The position numbers and the translations under genes are program-made. 5,175 nucleotides of DNA from Rhodoferax sp. Lineage in GTDB: Bacteria > Pseudomonadota > Gammaproteobacteria > Burkholderiales > Burkholderiaceae_C. The DNA is taken from positions 1 through 5,175 of the forward strand of contig JAURGS010000174.1 of the NCBI GenBank assembly GCA_030833685.1, read 5' to 3'. Under the pieces are notes generated by a model. The model saw nothing but the letters and a program-made list of their open reading frames with translations. It did no database searches and was not told the DNA's origin. Shown piece by piece: positions 1 through 5,175 of the stretch (position 1 is its first letter; every line of letters starts with the position of its first letter).

Positions 1-1
1 G

Positions 2-418
2 TATGCCGTCATCGGCAAAACGCTCACCACTGGCTTGTCCCCCAAGCGAATAACCGCCATCATCAACTTATGGGGCTTGGCGCTAATGACACCCTTGGGT
101 CTCTATGCTGCATGGCATTTCGATTTCTCAGCGGTGACACCAAAGTTGTGGGGCCTGCTGGTCTTCTACGCACTGGCTGCCAGCGTTTGGACTGTCTGGC
201 TCTGGATGACGGGTTTAAAAAGTGTGGCAGCCTCCAAGGCGGGGGTTTTCACAGTGATGCTCCCACTGGCAGCGGCTGCGGTAGGTGTGATCGCCCTGGA
301 CGAACGCATGAATGCTGAACAAATGATGGCTTTTGGCCTATCCCTGGCTGGCGTCCTTCTCGCCACCATGCCCGGGCCGCGCAAGCCTGGCCAAGCCCAT
401 CGGCTGGCACCCCCCTGA
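2..418 (+). CDS. EamA/DMT-family membrane transporter, C-terminal part (5' end outside window)
   Basis: This is the last 138 residues of a multi-spanning inner-membrane protein. The frame is open from base 2, so the TTG at 35 is not a convincing start and the gene begins upstream of the window. About four hydrophobic segments can be seen, at roughly residues 18-38, 48-68, 76-98 and 105-123 of the visible part. The stretch around residues 74-101 (SKAGVFT, then MLPLAAAAVG, then LDE) matches the conserved end of the second EamA repeat in drug/metabolite transporters, where a P-L pair and a terminal G/D-E are typical. A proline- and arginine-containing cytoplasmic tail follows. Family members export or import amino acids, metabolites or drugs, and the substrate cannot be told from this fragment. 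No clear terminator follows. The family call is firm and the function is unassigned. Confidence 0.87.
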   Translation, partial: YAVIGKTLTTGLSPKRITAIINLWGLALMTPLGLYAAWHFDFSAVTPKLWGLLVFYALAASVWTVWLWMTGLKSVAASKAGVFTVMLPLAAAAVGVIALDERMNAEQMMAFGLSLAGVLLATMPGPRKPGQAHRLAPP

Positions 419-563
419 TTGCATAAGGTAAAAACCCACACACGAGCAAAGCGTCCACTGGCCCATCACTCTGGCAATCGCCCCTCTCAAACAGGTGCAA
501 ATATGTCGTTTACTTGGCACAAATAGCCCTTCGAGAGCGAAAAATGCAACTGCATACGCAAAT

Positions 564-593
564 TTCTGCGTTTCCCCCTATGAAAACGCAGAA
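564..593. repeat. 10-bp perfect inverted repeat in the SWIB leader
   Basis: TTCTGCGTTT at 564-573 is exactly reverse-complementary to AAACGCAGAA at 584-593, with a 10-base spacer containing a run of five C. It lies about 80 bases before the SWIB start. The centre-to-centre distance of the arms is 20 bases, about two helical turns, which would suit a dimeric DNA-binding protein. As RNA it would form a hairpin with a 10-base loop, but no U-tract follows directly, so it is not a typical terminator for the transporter gene. The function is unknown. Confidence 0.55.
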
Positions 594-658
594 TTCTCCA
601 GTAGCATTCGCGCCAGCCGGTAGTGAGTTTTTCAGTGCTGGCACTTAACCAACTTGAT

Positions 659-664
659 GAAGGA
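659..664 (+). promoter_or_regulatory. Ribosome binding site of the SWIB gene
   Basis: GAAGGA lies 9 bases before the ATG at 674. It decides the start: the in-frame ATG at 623 would add 17 residues unlike the family and lacks such a site. Confidence 0.8.
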
Positions 665-673
665 CGACTGAAC

Positions 674-1087
674 ATGGCAACTGCAAAGAAAGCTGCAAAA
701 AAAGCTGCACCCGCTAAGAAGCCCGCAGCCAAGAAGGCACCGGCCAAAAAAGCGGTAGCAAAGAAGGCCCCAGCCAAGAAAGCACCAGCGAAGAAAGCCC
801 CGGCTAAAAAAGCCGCCGCCAAAAAGCCAGCTGTAAAGCGCAAGCCTAATGCTGCTTTCATGAAAGCAATGACCCCTAGCGCAGCCCTGGGCGCCGTGGT
901 TGGTAACAAAGCCATGCCGCGTACCGAAGTGGTCAAACAGCTCTGGAATTACATCAAGAAGAACAAACTGCAAGACGGCGTGAACAAGCGCATGATCAAT
1001 GCCGATGCCAAACTCAAAGACGTGTTTGGCAAGGCACAGGTCTCGATGTTCGAGATGGCCGGCTTGATTGGCAAGCACCTCAAGTAA
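674..1087 (+). CDS. SWIB/MDM2-domain protein with histone-H1-like Lys/Ala repeat tail
   Basis: This is a very basic protein of 137 residues. Residues 1-57 are almost only lysine, alanine and proline, with KK pairs repeating every five residues (KKAPA type) from about residue 15 to 55. Such tails resemble bacterial H1-like and AlgP-type proteins and are expected to bind DNA or RNA without base specificity. Residues 60-137 form a SWIB domain: the PRTEVVKQLWNYIKKNKLQD segment (residues 99-118) and the following INADAKLKDVFG strand and helix are characteristic. SWIB domains are best known in eukaryotic chromatin remodellers. Bacterial copies in Burkholderiales and Chlamydiae are thought to act on nucleoid structure, but their precise role is not settled. 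The start at 674 is fixed by a GAAGGA site. The gene appears monocistronic, with its own leader and a strong terminator behind it. The domain call is confident; the chromosomal role is inferred. Confidence 0.93.
   Translation: MATAKKAAKKAAPAKKPAAKKAPAKKAVAKKAPAKKAPAKKAPAKKAAAKKPAVKRKPNAAFMKAMTPSAALGAVVGNKAMPRTEVVKQLWNYIKKNKLQDGVNKRMINADAKLKDVFGKAQVSMFEMAGLIGKHLK
716..841 (+). repeat. 15-base coding repeats for the KK-A-P-A pentapeptides
   Basis: About eight units of 15 bases encode lysine-lysine followed by A/P/V triplets, with KK at residues 15, 20, 25, 30, 35, 40, 45 and 50 and a final KR at 55-56. The codons vary (AAG/AAA, GCA/GCC/GCG), so units are similar rather than identical. Such tracts change length by slippage or recombination, so repeat number may differ between strains. 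Confidence 0.85.
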
Positions 1088-1098
1088 TTGCCTCTTCT

Positions 1099-1121
1099 GT
1101 GGTGCACGGGATGTGCACCAC
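1099..1121 (+). other. 9-bp perfect hairpin after the SWIB stop
   Basis: GTGGTGCAC at 1099-1107 pairs exactly with GTGCACCAC at 1113-1121 around a GGGAT loop, starting 11 bases after the stop codon. No U-tract follows, so it is not itself a standard intrinsic terminator. It sits six bases before the terminator stem and may protect the mRNA 3' end, or serve as a palindromic protein site. Confidence 0.6.
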
Positions 1122-1127
1122 GCAATC

Positions 1128-1157
1128 AAAAAAAGCCAACTCGCGTTGGCTTTTTTT
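1128..1157 (+). terminator. Rho-independent terminator of the SWIB gene
   Basis: The GC-containing stem GCCAAC (1135-1140) / GTTGGC (1145-1150) with a TCGC tetraloop is flanked by seven A before and seven T after. This gives a total pairing of up to 13 bp and a clear U-tract. Because of the A/T symmetry it could also end transcripts coming from the other strand. It separates the SWIB transcript from the signalling genes downstream. Confidence 0.92.
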
Positions 1158-1280
1158 GTTTCCACTTCTTCACGTCGGGCCTGGCACCCACTGCGCTGCG
1201 CACGCCGCTATTTTTTTCTTTAGGGTAAGCCCAGACCTGGGCGCACCACGGCCTGAGAATTCCAAAGCCGCTGCCAGACT

Positions 1281-1286
1281 TATACT
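1281..1286 (+). promoter_or_regulatory. Possible -10 element for the signalling operon
   Basis: TATACT matches the sigma-70 -10 consensus at five of six positions and lies 22 bases before the ATG at 1309. No good -35 hexamer is found at 16-18 bases upstream, so use would need an activator or another sigma factor. If it is real, the mRNA would start near 1293 and carry a leader of only about 16 bases without a recognisable Shine-Dalgarno site. Confidence 0.35.
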
Positions 1287-1308
1287 GACCCACTGATTTA
1301 AGCAGCCC

Positions 1309-2970
1309 ATGCAAAGCAGCCCTCCCACCGCTACAGATGGCACAGGCGGTGTCGATACGCAAAAGACATCCTCAGCCACCGCCCAGCTATTGGTCATCGA
1401 CGATGACCCCCTGATCCGTGAAATGGTTCAGGATGTCGCGCGCGGCGAACACATGCAAGTGCTCGCCTTGCCAGGCGGCAAGGACTTGAGACCAGAAATG
1501 CTGCGAGATAAGCATTTGGTCATTCTTGACCTGATGATGCCTGGCGTCGACGGGGTACAGGTGATGGACGTGATCAAAAAAGCCGATCCGCCACCTATGC
1601 TCCTCCTTATCAGTGGGGTAGATGGTCCGGCTCTGGAGACTGCCCTCAGGCTGGCGGCAAGCAAAGGGCTGAAAGTCGACAGTCTTTCGAAACCTTTTCG
1701 TGCCAAAGCCCTGATCGCCGCACTCAAGAAACACCTGCCCGCTATTACCAAGCCGCCCCCGAGTAAACCAGCCACATCTTCAGAAGAGGTCATTACAAGC
1801 GCGGGTCTGATGCAGGCAATAGCTGCAGGTGCGATCAGCGTGGACTTGATGCCCATCTTTTCTCTGCACGACAGTTCATTGAACTCGGTTGAGGCAGTTT
1901 GCCGCTGGGATCACCCCACGCTAGGACTGATCAGCGCCGACCAAATGCTCGTCGCCCTGAGCGAGCCGTCTACTGCGTTGGTGTACTTCAAAGCCATGTT
2001 CCCCCAGGCTGTCAAACAATACCTTAGCTTGACCCGCCTGAGCGCTGGCAGCCAGCGCCTTTCTGTTTTGTTACCCAGTATTCTGTTGCGCAACGACCAG
2101 GTGATTGATTTCATCTCTGAGACGCTCTCCTCCTCGGGCGTCGACCCTGCGGTCTTGACATTGGACCTCCACGCCGCAGACCTGGACAGCGAACTTGACG
2201 CCACTTTGCAGGCTCAGACACGGCTTCAGTTGCGCAGTATCCAGTTGTGCCTGCAGAATTTTAATCCTCAATCCACATTGCTGGAAAAATCACTGTCCAG
2301 CGCCTTCCGCACGATCAAGGTCAATGCCACGGGACTGGCCGAGCCGCAGGACCAAGTGCGCGTGGCATTGCAATTTCGTCGCCTTGTTGAAGAAGCCGCT
2401 TCAGCCGGTATTTCGCTCATCGCCACAGGTGTGCATAGCGCTGACATTCACGACCAGATCCTGGCGTTTGGCCTCAAGTTGGCGCAAGGACGTCACCTTT
2501 GTGCGCCGATGTCGGCACAAGACCTGGCCGCCCACCTTCAGGATGCCCGCCTACCGAGCCGACGAACGCATAAGCGCGGGAGAGTCAGTAAGCGCATTCT
2601 GCTGGTCGAACCCAACCCGTTTCTCCAACAGGTATACGCTGCACACTTGAATGTCAATGGCGTCGAGGTTGAAATCAGCGCTGATGGACAGAGTCCGCAA
2701 AACGCCAACCTAAAGCGACCCTACCATCTTGTGATCGTGGACACAGCGCCTCCCGCTGGGCTGACCAAAGAACAAACCAAGGCGATGGGCGCCACATTGG
2801 CCGCACACGGCAATACACCGATACTCGCCTTGACCGAGGCCTCTTCGGCTACTGACCCTCAAGAACCGCCATTGCCCAGTGTGGACAGCTCTTTGCAAAA
2901 GCCGATCACACTTCGTAGCTTGTCAAACGAGTGTTTGCGACTTCTTGAGCTTGATGGCTCGCGCCGGTAG
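1309..2970 (+). CDS. Response regulator with REC - degenerate EAL - REC-like architecture
   Basis: The protein has 553 residues and is probably cytoplasmic. Residues 26-143 are a complete receiver domain: acidic pair D31/D32, phospho-acceptor D74 in LDLMMPG, S102, and K128 in SKPF. A proline/serine-rich linker (144-160) leads to an EAL-like domain at about 164-411, recognisable from VEAVCRWDHPTLGLIS (194-209) and LAQGRHLCAPM (391-401). Its catalytic set is mostly gone: E195 and K337 remain, but the usual N of the VNLS strand, the E of the TE motif (now D286), the DD pair (now N317-F318) and the late E of AEGV (now T373) are replaced. Phosphodiesterase activity is therefore unlikely. Residues 427-547 form a second receiver-like domain that keeps D478, T509 and K531 but has E434-P435 in place of the acidic pair. 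The start is the first ATG, without a clear Shine-Dalgarno site. It likely acts as a phosphorylation-controlled adaptor or c-di-GMP binder (inferred). Confidence 0.88.
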   Translation: MQSSPPTATDGTGGVDTQKTSSATAQLLVIDDDPLIREMVQDVARGEHMQVLALPGGKDLRPEMLRDKHLVILDLMMPGVDGVQVMDVIKKADPPPMLLLISGVDGPALETALRLAASKGLKVDSLSKPFRAKALIAALKKHLPAITKPPPSKPATSSEEVITSAGLMQAIAAGAISVDLMPIFSLHDSSLNSVEAVCRWDHPTLGLISADQMLVALSEPSTALVYFKAMFPQAVKQYLSLTRLSAGSQRLSVLLPSILLRNDQVIDFISETLSSSGVDPAVLTLDLHAADLDSELDATLQAQTRLQLRSIQLCLQNFNPQSTLLEKSLSSAFRTIKVNATGLAEPQDQVRVALQFRRLVEEAASAGISLIATGVHSADIHDQILAFGLKLAQGRHLCAPMSAQDLAAHLQDARLPSRRTHKRGRVSKRILLVEPNPFLQQVYAAHLNVNGVEVEISADGQSPQNANLKRPYHLVIVDTAPPAGLTKEQTKAMGATLAAHGNTPILALTEASSATDPQEPPLPSVDSSLQKPITLRSLSNECLRLLELDGSRR

Positions 2971-3048
2971 GCTTGAACGCGACCAGAGCAGCCCAGATGA
3001 CAACATTCATAGGACCTTCCATCCGAGCCAAGCGACCTGCCGCTGGAT

Positions 3049-3777
3049 ATGGCCCAACGCATCGGCAGACGCTTGTCGTCAAGCGCTAAGAATTTCACCA
3101 TGACGCCACCGCAGCATCAATCAGAACGACTTTTCGCATCGGCAACGGCCCATGCGCTTAACAACATCACTGCGACCCTGTACGCTGGGCTGGACAGCCT
3201 GGAGGCAGCAAGGTCGAACAACCAATATCCGAGGCTGTTGGCGATCTTGCAAGCGGCCTGCGGCAAAAGCCAGGCCTTAAGCGCTGCCAACCTATTGTTC
3301 GCCAGCACATTCGCAGCTGCAGAATCTTCAGAGAAGTCCTTTGTATTGGATTCTGGAGTTCAAGAGTCGCTTTACGAGGCCGTTGTCGAAGTAGCGCAGG
3401 TGACGATTAAAACCACTTGGCCCAGCTCACCACCAACCAGCCTCACAATGGACATTGGCAAACTCAAAGCGGTCTGGGTTTGCGCTGCGGCTCTTTTGCG
3501 TCGAAGCCTCAAGCCTGATGAGCCGCTGTCTGCAGAAATAAAGCTCGTGCAAAAAGATAACCTAACGTGCGTGCTCGAACTCGGCCTGCATGGCAGCGCA
3601 GCACTGCCGGCCCAGTCGGAGTGGCTCGATGACGCACATCCCTGTGGTATGGCACTTATCCACACCTTGGCCAGCCCATGGGCGGGCGGCTTGCAAATCA
3701 ACCAAACCCAGACAAGTCTTGTCATCTGCGCAGCCGCCCATCGCTCACATGAGGCAACCCCCGCATTGCCCAACTGA
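3049..3777 (+). CDS. Histidine-kinase-like / phosphotransfer protein with degenerate ATPase domain
   Basis: The protein has 242 residues from ATG 3049, or 225 from ATG 3100 (residue 18). Neither start has a strong ribosome site; 3100 begins just before the recognisable domain and is a serious alternative. Residues 25-55 resemble the first helix of a kinase dimerisation domain: A34-H35-A36-L37-N38-N39 parallels the AHDFNN H-box of hybrid kinases, with H35 as possible phospho-acceptor and the usual acidic residue after it replaced by alanine. Residues 130-230 recall a HATPase fold: MDIGKLKAVWVCAAALLRR sits where the N-box helix would be, and GMALIHTLASPWAGGLQI resembles the G2 region. The N-box Asn and the DxG motif are missing, so ATP binding is doubtful. 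There is no signal peptide or membrane segment. It could work like ChpT-type phosphotransferases, which use this fold without ATP, or as a scaffold. It lies between a receiver protein and a sensor gene, which supports a relay role. The family assignment is by pattern only. Confidence 0.65.
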   Translation: MAQRIGRRLSSSAKNFTMTPPQHQSERLFASATAHALNNITATLYAGLDSLEAARSNNQYPRLLAILQAACGKSQALSAANLLFASTFAAAESSEKSFVLDSGVQESLYEAVVEVAQVTIKTTWPSSPPTSLTMDIGKLKAVWVCAAALLRRSLKPDEPLSAEIKLVQKDNLTCVLELGLHGSAALPAQSEWLDDAHPCGMALIHTLASPWAGGLQINQTQTSLVICAAAHRSHEATPALPN

Positions 3778-3788
3778 GCTGCGCGACC

Positions 3789-5175
3789 GTGAAAAAACAG
3801 ATTGCCACCTTGATCGAAAACCGCATCGCCTTAACCTGGGCAATGCTGGTGCTTTTGGTTGGCTTGGTGTCATGCGTGGCTTTGTACATCGGCCTGAAGG
3901 AACGTCAAATCAATTCCTTTCAAAGTCGCGTCAATGACAGTGCGCAACGTTATGTCCAAAGCGTACAGGCGCGCTTGGACAATTTCGGCCCTAGCGTGGC
4001 GGCAGCCCGCGCACTGTTTGTCGGTGCAGATCGCCAACAAATCACACTGGAGTCATTCCACAATTTCAACGAGAGCCTCAACCTCATTGAAGAGTTACAT
4101 GCGCCCGGTGGTCTGGGATATGCCGCACGCGTACTCAACGATCAACGCAAGCGCTATGCCGAGCACATACGTGCGACCCGGTCAGCGCAATTCCCACTGG
4201 CAGCGCCCCCCCAGTCGCCGCGCGACATGCTGATCATTGAATTTTTTGAACCAGAATATTTGAATGCGCGGTACCTCGGCCAAGACCTTGCTGCCAATCC
4301 CAAAACCTTTGAAGCAGCACGCAATTCAGTGATCCGCAATCAACCTGTCATGAGCGAGCCTGAGGTGCAGACCCAAACGGCTACGCCGGGTATTTGGTCG
4401 ACTTTATTCATGCCCGTCTTCAATAGTGTCGTGGCCCTGGGTACTTCGGAGCAGCGCTTGTCCCGCTACAACGGACTGATATTTTTGCCGATCAACCTGG
4501 AGCCTGTGCTTGAAGAGCTGGCGCTCGAAGCCGCTGGTCTGCAAATCCAAATATCAGCGACCAAATCCGAAAAGACTTTTTTCTCAACCGTCAAGCTAAG
4601 ACCAGCCAGCGCTTTGGTGCGCCCCTACAGTGGTGAGCTCAATATCTATGGCAATCAATGGTCGTTTCAAGTAGCAGCAGATCAATCCCTGGAGGCTTCG
4701 CTCAGCGACTTTGACATTTGGGTGCCGATTGGAGGCGCCGGTCTGAGCACCTTGCTGGGCGCCATCGGTATCGGGACTTTAATCACCAGCTTTGCGCGTC
4801 GCCGCCAGGCAGCGACAGCACGGGCTAGGCTGGCAGCCATTGTGGAGAGCGTCGACGATTGCATCATCGGTGAAGACTTGAACAGGCGCATCACCAGCTG
4901 GAACAGCTCCGCAAGCAAGTTGTTTGATTTGGCTGAGGACGACGTCATGGGTAAGCCATTCAACGAGGTGATCCATCTCGAAGCCAGAATTCCGACTGCC
5001 GACAAGGCCGCATCGACTGAAAACGAAACAACACACAAACAAGCTGAGGCCTATACCCGAATCGGCCCCGCCGGATCACGCCAATCCTTGCTGATGGGGG
5101 TGTCTGAGGTCTACGACGACAAAGGCATCTTGCAAGGGTATGCCCGGGTAATCCGCGATGTAACACAGCAGATCA
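3789..5175 (+). CDS. Membrane sensor with CHASE and PAS domains (3' end outside window)
   Basis: The frame is open from GTG 3789 to the window end, giving 462 visible residues. An in-frame stop at 3750-3752 limits the start; GTG gives an N-terminus MKKQ before the first membrane segment, while the next ATG (3843) would fall inside that segment. TM1 is residues 15-36. Residues about 67-240 form a periplasmic CHASE domain, shown by AARALFVGAD (72-81), the SFHNF segment, GLGYAARV (108-115) and the late F-MPVFN strand. TM2 is about 310-335, followed by an arginine-rich stop-transfer (RRRQ). Residues 345-460 are a PAS domain (AIVESVDDCIIGEDL, ITSWNSSASKLF, ending RVIRDVTQQI). CHASE domains bind small extracellular ligands; cytokinins are known ligands in plants, while bacterial ligands are mostly unknown. 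The output domain is outside the window and could be a histidine kinase, GGDEF or GGDEF-EAL. The start lies 11 bases after the previous stop, suggesting translational coupling. Confidence 0.88.
   Translation, partial: MKKQIATLIENRIALTWAMLVLLVGLVSCVALYIGLKERQINSFQSRVNDSAQRYVQSVQARLDNFGPSVAAARALFVGADRQQITLESFHNFNESLNLIEELHAPGGLGYAARVLNDQRKRYAEHIRATRSAQFPLAAPPQSPRDMLIIEFFEPEYLNARYLGQDLAANPKTFEAARNSVIRNQPVMSEPEVQTQTATPGIWSTLFMPVFNSVVALGTSEQRLSRYNGLIFLPINLEPVLEELALEAAGLQIQISATKSEKTFFSTVKLRPASALVRPYSGELNIYGNQWSFQVAADQSLEASLSDFDIWVPIGGAGLSTLLGAIGIGTLITSFARRRQAATARARLAAIVESVDDCIIGEDLNRRITSWNSSASKLFDLAEDDVMGKPFNEVIHLEARIPTADKAASTENETTHKQAEAYTRIGPAGSRQSLLMGVSEVYDDKGILQGYARVIRDVTQQI

Larger units (their letters stand above)
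419..673 (+). other. Intergenic leader upstream of the SWIB gene
   Basis: These 255 bases lie between the transporter stop and the SWIB start and hold no convincing gene. Open frames here on either strand are extensions or shadows of neighbours. The region must contain the SWIB promoter, but I could not find a -35/-10 pair of good quality. It contains a 10-bp inverted repeat (564-593) and two 12-base dyads with 5-bp arms and 2-base spacers: ATGCA-AC-TGCAT at 544-555 and AGTGC-TG-GCACT at 634-645. Any of these could be an operator or an mRNA stem; none matches a regulator site I can name. Confidence 0.6.

Noticed and set aside
514..529. TTGGCAC resembling the -24 part of a sigma-54 promoter
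   Set aside because: The GC expected ten bases after the GG is absent (CC at 528-529), so the -12 element is missing.
716..841. Regular repeats considered as a CRISPR-like array
   Set aside because: The 15-base period is coding for KK-containing pentapeptides, and no repeat-spacer alternation is present.
487..936. Minus-strand open frame of 149 codons with Ala/Phe-rich repeats
   Set aside because: It is the antisense shadow of the lysine/alanine repeat of the SWIB gene; its repeat character comes from that tract and it has no recognisable domain.
632..1165. Minus-strand open frame of 177 codons
   Set aside because: It overlaps the SWIB gene and its terminator completely and shows low-complexity Cys/Gly/Phe composition typical of antisense of a lysine-rich gene.
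1209..1220. T-rich tract after 1200 as a second terminator
   Set aside because: No stable stem of adequate length directly precedes it; the GCGC-rich bases before it give only very short pairings.
2968..3049. REC-EAL-REC and the following gene as one gene split by a nonsense mutation
   Set aside because: They share a reading frame, but four in-frame stops (2968, 2974, 2998 and 3010) lie between them, so two separate genes are more likely.
3590..3937. Plus-strand open frame of 115 codons across the junction of the last two genes
   Set aside because: It overlaps the histidine-protein gene and the start of the CHASE gene in another frame and has no domain or ribosome site.

Overview
The window looks like chromosomal DNA from a betaproteobacterium, most likely Burkholderiales and perhaps the Comamonadaceae. 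The reasons are moderate GC content, a SWIB-domain protein with a lysine/alanine-rich histone-H1-like tail (common in that order), and a CHASE/PAS and EAL signalling repertoire. The genus is inferred from protein style only. All recognised genes lie on the + strand.

Layout. Positions 2-418 hold the 3' end of an EamA/DMT-type membrane transporter gene. Positions 419-673 are a non-coding leader with several short inverted repeats. Positions 674-1087 encode a small basic protein with a pentapeptide-repeat tail followed by a SWIB/MDM2 domain. It is closed by a 9-bp hairpin and then a strong intrinsic terminator (1128-1157). After a spacer carrying a possible -10 element come three genes running in the same direction. 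The first (1309-2970) encodes a receiver / degenerate EAL / receiver-like protein. The second (3049 or 3100 to 3777) encodes a protein resembling a histidine-kinase core with a possible phospho-accepting histidine but no recognisable ATP-binding residues. The third (3789 to beyond the window end) starts with GTG and encodes a membrane sensor with TM-CHASE-TM-PAS order, whose output domain is cut off.

How they may work together. The three downstream genes have no visible terminator between them, and the last two are only 11 bases apart, so they read as one signalling operon. A plausible model is that the CHASE/PAS protein senses a periplasmic ligand and the small histidine protein relays or docks phosphate. 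The REC-EAL*-REC protein would then be a phosphorylation-controlled adaptor or c-di-GMP-binding effector, since most catalytic EAL residues are replaced. This module is the most interesting content of the window. The model is inference; the domain order and the residue losses are read directly from the sequence.
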